From NCBI GenBank assembly GCA_001953115.1, contig LSSL01000004.1:105923-169922 (forward strand): 64,000 bases of DNA, given 5' to 3'. A program made the position numbers and the translations under genes. The DNA is from Smittium mucronatum. Lineage: Eukaryota; Kickxellomycota; Harpellomycetes; Harpellales; Legeriomycetaceae. Shown in pieces: positions 11,387-25,919 of the stretch (position 1 is its first letter; each line of letters opens with the position of its first letter). Below the pieces are notes generated by a model. That model did no database searches, was not told where the DNA came from, and saw only the letters and a program-made list of their open reading frames with translations.

Positions 11387-14300
11387 CATTTGCTTGATTA
11401 TCTTTAATTCCAATCTATCAGTTCTGGTTTGTTTATGTATTTCATTTTACGAACAATTTCAGTATAAAAAAATTTTAAGCTTACCTTAAATTATTGTAAA
11501 TTCATTATTTCTTTTGTTCCAACTATCAGTAGTATTTAATATTTTTTTAAATTTTATAATTACTTTTTATCATCTCATAGTCTAATTTTTACCCTATATA
11601 TTAATTTTTTTATAATTTTATCTAAAAGTGAATTTTTTACTTTAATAACGTTAAATTTTTTAGTGTCTTATATTAACTTTTATAATGATTAAGTAATAAT
11701 ATTTTAATATAAAAATTATTAATTTTTTTTATATAGGATACTTTTTTATTGGAATATTTTATCTCAGAAAAATATTATTTCTTAAATTGAAAATATAACT
11801 TAACTCCACAGCTAATAATTCTAAAATTTTAAGCTTTTTTAAATCATTTCAATAATAGATATCTTTTTAACAGCTTAAATAAAAATTTCTCTAACCAATC
11901 GGCTATTATCAGTTTTTTTTTATTCCTTTGTATCAATTTTACAGTTTATAGCTATACTAATTCATTTTTTGTTGCGAGTATATCACTTTATTAAAATATC
12001 ATAAACCCCTAAATAGAACATCCCAATAGTTTAAGCATCATATTTCCGTACTAATATTCAACTATAATACCTTAGTTATTTTTAAAAAAATTAGAATAAG
12101 TTGTTTTACTTTTTAATTTAGAATGCTTTCATATTTATTCGGTAATCCATTTGAGAGTGACATAAAGTAATAAATATAACACATGATTTGTATAATTTTT
12201 TTTAAAAAATCTAGAAAAGAAAAAAAATAAAAATCGAAAATTTTGGCTTTTATGAAAAATGATTCAATGAGAAAATCTGCAAATAAATAACTCTTGGTAT
12301 CAAATCTTTTTTATATGACTTAATTTATCTGCCTAATTCTGATTTTGTTTTAATAAAAAAGTGTAAGGATAAGGTTTAATGGGATAATTTTAATAATAAA
12401 ATATAAAAGGATATACTAGTTAAAAACATAAAACATAGAGAAAGAGACAAGATGAAAAGATTAGCCATTCCAAAATGTCTAAGCTTCTTTATTTATACCA
12501 TTTCCTATTTTCTAAAAGTCAATTTTGCTTATGGGAAGATTTCTTCATTGGATGAAATATTCAATGCGTGTACTGAATCTATTGGCTCATTGCAAAAAGT
12601 CACAAGAAAATTGAGACTAATATCAGTAAATATTAACGGAATTTTTTTTCTGTACTTTTAAATTTTTTGTTTAAAAAAGTTGAATTATTTTTAAAAATTT
12701 GAATATTAAATTTATTCGAAATACAAGCATTACTCTCTATTTAATCCTATTTCAAAAGAAACTTCTTGTTTTATAGAAGTATAAAGACAAAGAAAAATAA
12801 ATCTATGTATCTTTTTGAATTTTTCTTTTTAACTATAATACACATATTTTTTCTAAATTTATAATAGTGGTTTAAATCATGCGAGAAGATGCTAAAAATT
12901 AAAGCCAAACTGCAGTATTTATAAACTGAAAATACGAAATTTATTATGGATTCTTAAATTTCTCCCTTTTATTCAATCATTGAATACAAAAATTCATATT
13001 TTTTTTATAAATATTTGGTTACAAAAAATTAGAGTTTTTAGATAATAATATCTTTGTCCAGTAAAAATTTGAAAAAATATAAACTAGTACTCCGGTTTAT
13101 TTTTCTTGACCTAATACTTTATATAATCCTGGAACAGGTTTATCAAAAAAGATATGTGTGAAATTATTCCTAATAAGTAATTTTATAGATTTTTAAAATC
13201 TTTTTATTCTTCGATAAATGCTTAAGGATACAATTAGTGCGCGCTCAGCTGAATCTTTGATCCTTTAAAAATATTAAAAAAATTTCTTTTTCAAACTCCT
13301 TAATCATAATTTATAAAATTCCTTTTTTAATATTTCCTAAAGATGATATACTTATTTCTTTTTATCATCAATTAATTTTTCTACCCTCTGCTAAAATGAG
13401 AATAAATTATCATTTTTCAAATTCGGCTGAAAATTCTATTTTAGTTGCTCTGGATTTTTCTATCTCATTATATTTGATCCTTTAAAACCCATTTTTTCCG
13501 GAGAAATTATAATTTTATAAAACAACTCAATGTCATTCAATAATATAATATATTTAGTGTTTTAAATTTAGAATTTATTAGTTTGATTTTTCGTTGAAGC
13601 ATCCATTCAGTTATTATTAATAATGAGAAATAAACTATAACCTTCATATCAGATGTAAATCATTACGAAAAAAAATTTCTTTCCAATTTTTTATTATTTT
13701 TATAATCTCGCTATGTTTTCCTCATTTCCAAAAAAAATAATTTTTGGAATTTTTGAGTAAAATGTGTTGATTTTTAAAGCTGATTTTTTTTCAGTAAAGC
13801 GTTCTCTTTTTTTTCAATACTATACTAATACCTTTAAGAAGCTTCAATTTTTTTTGGTTATATAGTGCCAGTTGAGAACTTTTTAGTTGTGCTGAAATTA
13901 TATTTGTAATTTTGAATACACTTATCCAAATATTACGTCCTTTCTTATGTTCTAATCCAAACCAATTATTTAATTTTAACCTTTAATCATTGTTAATACA
14001 ATGAATATGGGGGTTTTTGTATTAAATCTAAAGATATAAATCGCAGATTTATAAAAAAAATTTACTCATTGAGATATTTTTGTAATTTTTACAGATTAAT
14101 TAATATTAGAAACTTAAATTTTGGTCTAAGCGTGTATTTTTTACAATTAAAATTTAATTTAATTGACCTTTTTTCAAAATAGTAGTATCTAAAATTTTAC
14201 ATAATGGATAGATATGACTCTTCATGTAGTACTTAATACAAATGATTTGGCTTTGAAAATTAATTCATATTTTTTGGAGTCATATGGTGTTTTGATTTTT

Positions 14301-17300
14301 TTGTATTACTTTTTTTTGCACCTTTCCTTATTATATTATAGGCTATTAATAATTAGAATTTTATTTGGATTCTTTAGTAATATAATTTGAATAATTCATA
14401 TTTTATGGTCATCTGTTTTAAAAACAATGATTTTTCTCCTATTTCTGTTTACTCATTTCTATCAAAAATTTCAAAATTTCTTGTTTTTAAATTCAAAAAA
14501 ATCACCATCTTAAAATTCCAGCATTTTCAGAGATTCTTCTAAGCTAATTTTATCACTTTTAGAAAGTAAAATAAAATTTAATTACATTTATATTTTCAAT
14601 TTTGGATTAATATATTCCCTAAAACAACTAATAATAAAAAATTCACTATTTAGAATTTAATCCTATCATTTTCAAGCTTTTTCTGGGGAAATTTTTTTAC
14701 ATAAATTATCATAATATTTTTTTATGTATTTAGATAATGTATGAAATTTAGGCTTTAAATATTTAATAATATAATCCTATTATATTATATATTTATAGTA
14801 TTATATAATATTTTATCGTATTATTGATTTAGTTATTTTGTTTTAATTATAAATCTATACATACATCACACGTATTAGAAATCCAAAAAAAATCGCTAAA
14901 AGGTAGAATTTTATAAATTAAAAATTATAAGAGGGTAGTATTATTAAGATAAAAAAATTTCAAATTAAATTCTGGATATTTAGTTTATAAATGACAGATT
15001 TTTATTATATATTGGTTCAATTTAATATTTTTCTGATAAATTGATAACATGTAATCCGAATTGTAAGCTATTACCATGACTTTACCGATAACGATTAATC
15101 TACCCAATATTAATTCAGATCTACAGTAAAATAATCTTTAACTGATAATAAAGTCATAAAATATAACGATTTATAATATTTTTTTTAATTAAATTTCTTA
15201 TTTAGCATAGAATAAAAAATATAAATAATTATCCAAGCTTAGGAGTTATTAGAAATTATGTTTATTGGTGATTTGATATCTAATGATTTGTGTTAACTTC
15301 AAAATCTCCCAAATTTGTTTTAAGTTATTTTTATCTTTTTTATAAATTTTAAGCTAATATAACACAACTTAAAATTATGGCATAAATAATAATTTTATGT
15401 ATGATAAGTAAATGAAAAATGTCTATATCTTATTTTGAAAACTCAAATTTTGACAAAATAATAAGTCTAAAGTAATTTTTTTCGATGAAATATATGTTAA
15501 AAAGTATTTAATAGTAGTGGATATGAGACAGATTTATTGCACACCGCAATAAATTAAATCGTATATACTAAAATTCTAAGAAATTGATAAATAAAATTCG
15601 GAAATAAAATTTTTTGAAAAAAATTTTGCATTTAGGAGACATGGAACCAAAAAAAAAACTTATCAATTAAATGATAAAGCTCAAGTCCAAAGTTTTTTTA
15701 ACTGAGAAGTAGCCATTATTAGAATGGAAAGTTATCTATCTTTTAATAAGAAAATAAAAAAAAAGGCTTTTTTTGAAACTAAAGACCTGTAAATTGATTT
15801 ATATATTTCTCTTTGATTCACTACGGATTTTTTCATAACTGTGAATATCTGGGGGATATATAGCATAGAAAATATAGTTTTAATTCAAATAAAAAATATA
15901 AATACTTGGGTTTTAAAAACTTTTTTTTTTATTATCACAATAAATTCGAAATGCATTGATAATATTTACAAATTATGGAATTTCGATATTAATATATTTT
16001 AGACATGCCTGAAGCCAGCGAAAATAATTTCAAAGTTTTTATAAGTGAAACTTTAATATGAAACCAATAAAAAAATGTTATGGAAGTTTCTATTTATCCA
16101 AAGTACATCAAATTCTGTTATAATTTTTTTTAATAGACTTTTTTTGGATTTTTTATAGAAAATTTTTTTCAAGAAAAAAATTATCCGGAATCTCATTAAA
16201 AATTTGAAAACTTTTCAAAATCTTGATTTACTATAATTACGTTTTATAATATCCAGATAATAAAAAGCACATATCCCGTTTTGTGGATTTTTTTAAATTA
16301 ATTACAGTTTATCCCAATAAAATAGGGTTTTATTGAATAAAAAAACTTAAAAACTATCTCTAAATAAGCCATAATTCCACTAATAATTTATATTTTCATT
16401 TAAATAAATTCTATTTTATATTCTTATGTATTTTTAATAAAAAAAATACAATTACAAAAGATTAAAGCTCTTAAAGTTAATAATATCCATAAAACGAAAG
16501 ATTAATTTTTTAATTAATATATTAAAAGAAATAAACGAAACATTTTTCATTTTTTCAAAATTATATTGAAAAAAGGTATTTTTTGGAAAATAGAAAAATA
16601 TAATTAATTTTTATTATTTTTTTTAACTAAAATAATGAAAATATAAATATGATATTTTCAGCTCACACATTAGTAAAAAAACGGGAGTAAACAGATTTTT
16701 TATAAATTTTAAAAAGATTTCATTTTTTAGATAACTCAATTGGATTTTTAAGTTTAAAATTATATATTTTAGTAATTAATCGACCCTGAAAAAATAATTT
16801 TATAAAAAATATTCTATAATATTTTAGCCAATTCCATTTTAACAAAATTAAATTCAAACAGCTTTTACAAAAATGACGAAATTAAACTAGTATCATTATC
16901 ATAATTACACAATTGGTGAGGCTTATTTTGTTTTGGAAAAGGGATATGTGATTTAATTGAGTTAAATTTCAACATTATTATATATCTCAGAACTGATCCA
17001 TGTGTAAATATATAATAATAATAACAATAACAATAATAACATTAAAAAAATTATACTTTATATAAAATCATTATACTTATGAAAGGTGTTTTTTTTAAAT
17101 TAACTAAATTTTTCTAAATTTTAGAAAACTTATTATGATACAAAAACTTATAAATTAATTTAGTAAATGAAATAGTTCTCTAAATATCATTTATCTGATT
17201 TCAAAATCAACTTATTGAATAATTCAATTTTTATGGAAATTCTTGTATAAATTTATTTTACGTCAATTTTTTATGATATATTTTATAGGCACATATTATA

Positions 17301-19204
17301 ATCAAAAACCCAAATAAAATATAGATTTTAATTATCGTACTTACCCATTTAATATTTTGTTATTTTAGAGCAAATCTTAACTTTCTTTAGTTTGAATTAA
17401 AACTAAAAATAATTATGAGTTATTACTTGAATATAGGGGAAAATAAATTATTTAAATTGTTTTAAATTAATTTAAAAATTAGGAAAACCACTTTAAAGAT
17501 TTGTAAAAGTTATAATTGTTTTTATTAAATGATATTTTTTCATTTGAAACTATCTTAAAGTATATCATTTTTAATTTAACAATTAATATATAATTAATAA
17601 ATTTCATAATGAAAATCTCAAAAAAAAAGCACCTCTTTATAACGATAAGTCTTATATTTTAAAATAATAATAAACTTTTTATAACTTTATTTGTAATTTA
17701 TATTTTGAGAGCTAATATTTATTAAATTAGCTCATGCAAAATTTAAATTCATTTAATAAATATTTACTCCTGATTTAAATTTTATAAATATATAGTTATT
17801 AGAAGGTATTTTCTTTACAAAATAAAGTTTTATTTTTTAACTTGATTTAGAAATAAATAATTCACACTTTTTCTAATTCCAATAAAAAATACGTCTTGAA
17901 ATTTTCAAATAAGCCAAAATAAATAAATAAAATATTATGATTTTTATGTGTATTAACCCATGAAAATTGCTACCATAGACTGTGTAAATATATTTATGGT
18001 TTAAATTTTGATCTTTAAATAATAATAATAATCCCCATATATGCATAATTTCTTTTTTTAATTTTAAAAATAATAATCTCACAAAATATATTAATTAATA
18101 AAAATTCAAATACAACTTTAAATTAAACAAAGATCGAACTAGGAAGCCTCAAAATTTCAGCAACTTTATTATTTAATTAAAAATAATTTAAAAATGATGA
18201 TTTTGAGTGTTATGTATTATATGAGATCATTTAAAAAATTAATTTCAGATCTGAATTTGGTATTTATAAAGATAAAATTTTTTTTAAACATTTTTTATTT
18301 TGCAAATAAAAAACTTTAAAGTACAAACCGATTTAATTTATAAATAAAAATCATTAAAAATGAAATCATTAATTTATAAAATCATCACATAGAAGAGATT
18401 TAAACATTATTTTTTTTAAATATTGATATTCGAATATTTATGTCATTTATGTAGTAATATTGTAAAGATTACAAAATTAAGCAAATAAAAATAACTACTA
18501 ATAAGAAAATCACATTGAAATTTAAAATATTAGTAGATTGGAATTAATAATTTTTAATAATTGTTATAATTTAGAATAAAAAACTAATTTTAAAATCTTT
18601 CAATTAATTTTTTGGATTGAATAATTATTATTCAAACATTATATATATTTTTCATGATAGAAAAAATCTGATTTCAAAATAAGTAAAAATTATCTAAAAC
18701 TAGATAAATGGAAAGATCTGATATAATTTTACTCTTTTAGTACAGATATAAATTTCTTAGAATAAAATTATCTAAATTATACAATATATTATGAATATTA
18801 TTTATAAAGATTTCAAATAATATTAATTAAATGATCCATGATAGTTTAAATTTTATCGAATAAAAAAATAAAATAAAAAATATTTATTTCTTTATCTCTA
18901 GCTAAATGTAAAAATTGAAATTTTTAAAGAACTTTTTCATTTTTTCCTGAAAACTTTGATTCAAAATGCCATCAATTTTTTTAAAGAAATATTTTAATAG
19001 TTTTAAACTTGTAAATAGCCTATTTATTTGTAGTATTATGTAAAAATGAAAAATTTGTATTCCTTTTGATTTTTTTATTAAAAATTTAAAAGCAAATTTA
19101 TTATTTTTGATCCATAATAGGGATCTGATATTTCAGAATAAAGAATATATGGATAATATATCAAAAAAAATTTGAATAAAGATAGTCAAAAACAATTATG
19201 GTAT

Positions 19205-19217
19205 GGGGGGGGGGGGG
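19205..19217. repeat. G13 homopolymer
   Basis: Thirteen consecutive G in the middle of AT-rich desert, with no associated coding sequence. Confidence 0.9.
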
Positions 19218-19956
19218 TTTATTAACCAAATAATTAATTTAAGATAAGTCCTAGAATAAAAACTAATTCATTTAAATTATTTAAAGCTTCGTTATTTTTT
19301 TTACAAACTATTAATAGAAACTAATATAGAGCTTTATTTTGTATATAAAGATAGATATCTTGAATAAAAAGTTGATAAATTAATAAAAAAACTCCAAATA
19401 ATCAACTCAAAAAACGAAACTAATTACATTCGTCTCACAGGTTTATTCCAATAATTTTTTGATTGTTTTAATTACCTATTATTAATAAATTCAAAAAAAT
19501 CAATACATGGGGTTTTAAGGGAAAAAATGATGAATTTTTAAAAGAGTTCAGATTCACTTTTAATATTGAAGAAAATCATATATATATATATAACTTTATT
19601 ATTTACAATCTAAATACTTTAGTCTAGTTTTTCAATAATTTATTATTAAATTTAAGCAATTTATTACAAGAATAAATTCAATTATCGATTATATAATACT
19701 TAATCTTATAACAAATTACTTTATTTAACGGTGATTTTAGAGATTATTAAGTCGATTTTAAATGATTCTAATTGAAATTTCGACTTATATATAACTGGAT
19801 AAATAAATGATTTAAGCATTCAAAAAAGATAGATAAGTTTAAAAAAATTATAGCTTTTTTTTAATCTGATGAATTTTTTTTTTGTTGTAAACTTAAGTAA
19901 ACCCTCTTTTTTTAATAAAAACTTAAAATTAATAGAATATTTAGTTAAAATGTTTT

Positions 19957-19996
19957 AAAATTCAAAATTCAAAATTCAAAATTCAAAATTCAAAAC
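19957..19996. repeat. Heptamer microsatellite (ATTCAAA)n
   Basis: The 7-bp unit ATTCAAA is repeated without interruption between five and six times. It is too regular to be chance and has no coding context. Confidence 0.9.
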
Positions 19997-22900
19997 TTGT
20001 AAGCCTTTAAATCCTGCAATTATTTTAATTTTCAACTAGACTTAAATTATGATAATATCTAAAATACCATAACCAATTTTTTAAAAAAAAATTTACCAGA
20101 ACCTGTTCCAATATCAATTTAAATTTAAAATCTCAATTGAATAATATTAAAAAAAATAAGTTATAAGTTTATAAACAGGATATTTCATTGAGAATTCATT
20201 AATTGGGTTTCATATAACTATTTATCAATTCAAATTAGTATACATTCTACTTTAACTGAAACATTCTTATTTATAATAGATTTAAAATGATCTTTTATGG
20301 AATTGATATGATTAAAATTCAATTTGGAGTAAATATTCCTATGATTTTTTATATTCAAATATAAAATAAAAAATCAAATACTTTAAAATATTATTAATAA
20401 TTTTAGCAAATAACTTTTTTAAAAATAAATAACAAAGTCGATAAATAAATAAACCACTTATTCTTGATATAAACCCAAAAAAATAATTATATGGGTTTAA
20501 TTTAATTTCTTTGTGATAATTAAAAAAATGCATTATTAATGAAACTTTATAGAAATCCAATAATCACAAAAATTTTAAAACCAACTTTTGTACCTCTGTA
20601 AAATCAATCTTATCAATGATGATGTACTAGTACATAAAATGATGGTCCGATATTTCCTAATAATAATAATCCTTTTTGGTGCATTTTTTAAAAGGGAGTT
20701 AAAATTTCCAATTAAAAAAGCGATGAGAATTTCGAAGCAATTAACAGTGGTCACAAATATGCTAATAATTTATACTTGTACTTGATAACTTCCAATAACA
20801 ATAGAAAATATATTTAAAAATAAGTACAAAATTCTATTGATTATTATATGCTTTCAAACAAATTAAATAGAAATAAAGGAAGGATTATTTTAAATGCAAT
20901 TGAAACGAGCCAATTAGTTTATATATTAGGCGTTTTCTTTAAATTTAAGAGTATCTTGGTTTAGGTTTGCATTTTTTTCAATAGTATTAATTTATGGTAT
21001 TCATAATAGAAAAATTTTTCTATTTCTATACCACAATCTAAAATAATAATGAATTGTATTTTTTTAAGGGTTTTATTATATGCAGGGGCTATTAATCTTT
21101 AACTACACACAAATTTTCTTATTTAATATAAGTATGAAAAAATCCATTCACAACTATTCAATATTTAAGGAATTTTTTTTTGTAACTAATCAATATGAAA
21201 AATTTCAAATGTGCACTAATTATTTTTAGGCCATTTTTCTGTTTTTAAAAAACATGTCATAAAAAGGTTTGGATAAATTTTTTGCTAATAAAGTTAGTAT
21301 AAAAACTATTTATCAAAAATTGGAGTCATTATAAGTATTATTATTCTCTTTAATTTAAATAAATAATATTGGGATATTATAAAGCTTTTTTAAATAAAAA
21401 ATCAATTATGCATGTTCCCCAACCGAATAATCTCGTTATAATAATATCTGATATAATTTATTTTTTAAAAAAATCATTATATTAAAAAAAACTCGGAATA
21501 TTTTATTACTCTTTAATTGGGGTTGTTTTCAATTGATCCATAATCTCCATTTTCCATTGAAAATAACAAGAAATAAAGAAAATCAATTATTTATTAGAAA
21601 TATAGGAGATCCCAACAAAATTGAAAATAAAGAAGAGATATATTAAATTTACATTTTCAAAGAGATACCATATAATCAATTTATATATATTAACATATTA
21701 AATTTAAGGTTAAAAAATCAGAATAAGGAAATATAAAACATTATAGTCTATTTCAAAGCTGGTGCATTTTTATTTGGCGTACTTCAATAATGAATTAAAA
21801 GTTCCCCGATTTATAACCTTTTCAAGGCCCAAATTATTTCAACACTCTTTTTTTAAAAATTAACAGTTTCTATTGGAATAACTTTCTGATTTATCCAATA
21901 TTGTGCACTAAATATTAATCTGATGATAATTAGAGCACAAAATGAAATCTACTTTTGAGCCATCTGCCATGAAAAAGATAAAGCCTCAATATGATAAAAA
22001 ATAGGAAATCAACGTTTTTGGGATACAAACTGTTATAATTAATGAAAATTAAATCTAAAATAGGTATTTATTGTAAAAAATCGTGCTACACATCGGGTAT
22101 TATGAATTCGAAAGGTGAATTTTGTAAGTGATGACAGTGGCTATGAACTTGGTATTTGTGAATTTTAAAAATGTATAAATAAACTGAATGAAGTTTTCAG
22201 ATTAAATTTATGGCCCTTATAAATCACTGATTAATAAAAAATATACCACTTATTAAAGATGTTATTTTTAATTAAATTCTTACCATATCAAGCTAACCCT
22301 GTCCTCATGATGAATTAATCATAAAATACGGTAAATATATTCGACAAATTCGAGATCTTTTTTTAAATATTGATTTTATTCTTAAAAAATGTTGAGCCAA
22401 TAAATAAGATTTTTTTTCAAATCACAAATTTGTCATCCAAATCTGATCCCTATTTGGGAAAAATTATAGGAGAATATATTATACTACTGAATTATATTGA
22501 TTTTTTTAATAAAATATTTTCGAAATGGTTTTATTAGTTTAAATAGTATTTTCCCTTTTAAATTAGCGAAAGAATTATTTTACATTGAATTCGGATATGA
22601 GATCTATATTCTACGAAGGAATACACCCTAATTTTTTTAAAAAAATAGGCGTTACAAGGTTGAATATTTAGAATATTAAATTCTAGCTTTCTTGGAAGAA
22701 ATATATGATTTTTTGGGGTTTATAAGTTATTTAATCGGTCTCGAATTTTCACTCCCTTTCGTATTTCTAAGTTAGTTTTAAGGCCTAAAAACATTAAATG
22801 AAATATTCATGTAAATAATTTAATAAACCCACATCCCAACAGGGAAAATATGTTAATATGTATTATATAAAATCTGAAGTGGTAAAGCTATGTACCAAAT

Positions 22901-23446
22901 ACTGGAATATTTAATTGGCTAAACTTTTTTATGCAGAAAAAATATATGCTAAGAACTGGATATCTATGTTCAATTATTGACCACTGTTATTTGCGAAATA
23001 AAAAAGAAAGGCTTTCTTGATAAAAATCGACATTATTGTTCTTTCCGCCATATATTCAAAGTTTAGCTATATTATTTCAAGCTGTGGAGTTATTCAGATA
23101 CGAACGATGAAAATATACAGTACATACTTTCATAACTTGAATGCTTATATTTGAACCTAAGAGATCGTTACAAATCGATATTTTCACCTTCTAACCGAGG
23201 AGAAAATGGCTTATGTTTGATACGCCATTTGAGCCTTTAAATAGTCAGCTGTCTAATTCACCCAATTTTCTCATTTCTAAGACAAAGGTCGACCATTTTG
23301 AGAAGCCATAAAGTAATTAACGAAATATTTTTAGGCAGATGATAGCACGTTTTACGTGAAAGCGATTAAGCCTTTCTTATTAGCTGTGCTGAATTCGTTC
23401 CACAATTACACGATAATTTGGCGGCGATTTGTAATTGACTTCGGCG

Positions 23447-23453
23447 TGACTCA
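23447..23453. promoter_or_regulatory. TGACTCA element upstream of aminopeptidase
   Basis: TGACTCA is the core bound by Gcn4/AP-1-type bZIP factors. It lies 131 bp upstream of the first ATG of the aminopeptidase, inside the GC-richer promoter stretch. A pyrimidine-rich run (TTCCTTTTCTTTTC) directly precedes the ATG. Amino-acid-starvation control of a peptidase would make sense, but a 7-mer can occur by chance and binding is inferred. Confidence 0.35.
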
Positions 23454-23583
23454 TAAACGCATAAATCTTCACACAGCAAATAGGAATTGACATAAGCCAT
23501 TAGTATAAGCCCTTTCATGCTTGTTGATTGAAATTTAGTGTATTGGAAGGTTTAAATATTCATAGCCAGTTCCTTTTCTTTTC

Positions 23584-25919
23584 ATGCTTTTCAAGAGTCT
23601 ATTACGTTGTTTTCCTCTTTCCAAGTCCAAATCCAATTTAACAACCGTTCTATCTGGAAATTCTAAAATTAAATTCGACATGGCCAGCCTTTCAACTCTT
23701 AGCGTAGACGAGACCTCTTGCTTTTGCGAGGCAGAAAAATTCGTCGAATTCGTAAATGATTCTCCTTCTCCATTTCATGCTGTTCACAACGTCAAAAAAA
23801 CCTTGCTCAAAAATGGTTTTAAGGAATTAAGTGAGAAGAATTCTTGGGATGATTCCCTTAAACCCAATGGTCGGTACTATTTCACTAGAAATGGCTCCAC
23901 AATCGTTGCATTTGCTATTGGCGGCAAATACGTAAGTTAGATTGCCTTCTTAAAAGCTTCTTTTTTGTTGTTTTTTTAATTTTTCCTTCTTTTTCTGTCA
24001 AATTTCTTTAGCAACCAGGAAATGGAATTAACCTTATTGGCGCCCACACGGACAGTCCCGTTCTTAAGGTTCGAGTATTCTTCATTCATATATTCATATA
24101 AACTTCTAATTCTTCTTTATCAATTTAATTAGCTTAAGCCCGTCTCTCTGAAAAAAGGAAGCGGCTATCTTAAGGTCGGAGTACAGACCTATGGTGGAGG
24201 ATTGTGGTACTTATACTTTTTTTTAATTTTTTTTTCTGTTTGTTAATTAAGAAATGGTGTTAATTTTAAAATTAGGCACACCTGGTTTGATCGCGATTTA
24301 TCTGTTGCTGGAGTTGTCATGGTTGAATCTGAGGGTCGCTTTACCCAAACTTTAGTTAGAATTGATGAGTAAGTACCGCAAATATTTTCTTTCTTTATTT
24401 TTAACCTACCTCCAGTCAAACATCTAGTTTACTTTTTTTGATTTTGATTTTTTCAAAAAATTTAGACCTATTTTGCGAATCCCAAATTTGGCTATTCATT
24501 TGGATCGCAACATCAATGATGGCTTTAAATTTAACAATGAAACCCAACTCGTTCCTATACTTGCAACCGTTGAGAAAGCGTAAGAAATATGATTGATTGG
24601 CCCCTAATTTATTTATTTTACTTTAATTTGTAATTTTTTTTCAATTCTTTTAATTATACAGCTTAAACAGTATCTCTGAGACTGAAGACGTAAAAGTTGG
24701 GGAAGAAGCCAGCTCTGATGCCTCTCTAAACCACCATCCGATTCTTTTAAGAAAAATAGCCAAAACTCTTAAAATTCAAGGTTTTAAATTTTTTTATACT
24801 ACTTGCTTTTTTTTCAAGTTTATTTACTTTTTTTTCTCACCAGTTTCCCAAATCCGTGACTTCGAATTATGTCTTTACGATACTCAGCCATCTACAATCG
24901 GAGGGATTTGTAAAGAATTCATATTTTCTCCCAGACTCGACAACTTGAACAGCTCATATTGTGCTATTGAGGCTCTTGTTAGAAGTACTAAGAGCTCCGA
25001 CTCTTTGTCTTCAGAAGATAGGATTTGGATGGCTGCTCTTTTTGACAATGAAGAAATTGGATCTCGATCTGCTTACGGTGCGGACTCTAGCCTCTTAGAT
25101 AATACAATCAGAAGGCTTCAATCCAATGGATCTCATGTAAGACTTCAACCCCTACCTTGCATCTAATTCGATTTGGAAATCTAATTTTTTAACCTTAATT
25201 TTCATGAAATGGTTCTTAGACGTCCTTCGAACAAACCGTAGCTAACAGTTTCCTTGTTTCTGCTGATATGGCCCACGCTATTCATCCTAATTATCCGTAC
25301 ATTGATTTGCTTATTTTTTAACTTTTCATTATATTTTACACCATGCCATATTAAGAGGCAAACCAATTCAGTAACTATTACTATTCATCTATTAGAGAAA
25401 AGCATGAAGAAGACCATGCTCCAGCAATAAACAAAGGTATGGTTATCAAGATCAATGCCAACCAAAGATATGCCACGACCTCTGTTACCTCTACAATGTT
25501 CAAGACCATTGCTAAAAATCATGGTCTCCCTATCCAAGTCTTTGTCGTTAGAAATGATGTTCCTTGTGGCTCTACTATCGGACCACTTATAAGTTCAAAC
25601 CTTGGAATTAGAACAATTGGTAGAATCCCATTTCTTTTAAAATATGTGTTGTTTTAAAGCTCTTTTAACATAATATATCCATTTCATTTTTTAGATGTTG
25701 GAAATCCAATGTTAAGTATGCACAGTATCAGAGAAACTATGGGCACTGATGATGTTTCCTCAGCAATCAACATATTTAAGGTATCAAAATTTTTTCTCCA
25801 CAACTTTCTAATTTTAAGTGACCTAAAACTTATTTATGATATCTAAAAAATTATTTTTATTTAATTAGGCCTTTTATACCGACTTTTCTGAATTGGATAG
25901 TAAATTTAAAGTTGACTAG
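23584..25919 (+). CDS. Aspartyl aminopeptidase (peptidase family M18)
   Basis: Zinc exopeptidase that removes N-terminal Asp/Glu from peptides; in this family it forms large tetrahedral complexes. Eleven exons: 23584-23931, 24012-24068, 24133-24206, 24276-24368, 24466-24579, 24662-24780, 24844-25136, 25220-25296, 25396-25619, 25695-25780, 25869-25919. They join in frame to 511 residues. Diagnostic residues are all present: GAHTDSP (His128, Asp130), SPRLDNL (Asp301), FDNEEIGS (Glu338, Glu339), [12 protein letters not shown] (Asp382) and MHSIRE (His476). Usual length is about 450-490, so residues 1-32 (basic, Ser/Leu-rich, no acidic residue before Asp32) look like an added targeting segment. 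A second ATG at codon 33 (23680) would give 479 residues. DNPEP/APE4-type protein; the yeast Ape1 vacuolar form is the alternative. Introns are 63-99 bp and removable by standard GT-AG splicing. Confidence 0.95.

Larger units (their letters stand above)
11387..23446. other. 12-kb AT-rich gene desert
   Basis: Extremely AT-rich, dominated by poly-A/T runs and short AT microsatellites such as TAATAA/CAATAA near 17010-17045 and (AT)n near 19578-19592. Open frames are short and made of Ile, Lys, Asn, Phe and Leu, as random AT-rich sequence would give. Base composition becomes noticeably more balanced from about 23000 towards the aminopeptidase gene, consistent with promoter DNA. I see no gene or RNA here. 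Confidence 0.7.
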
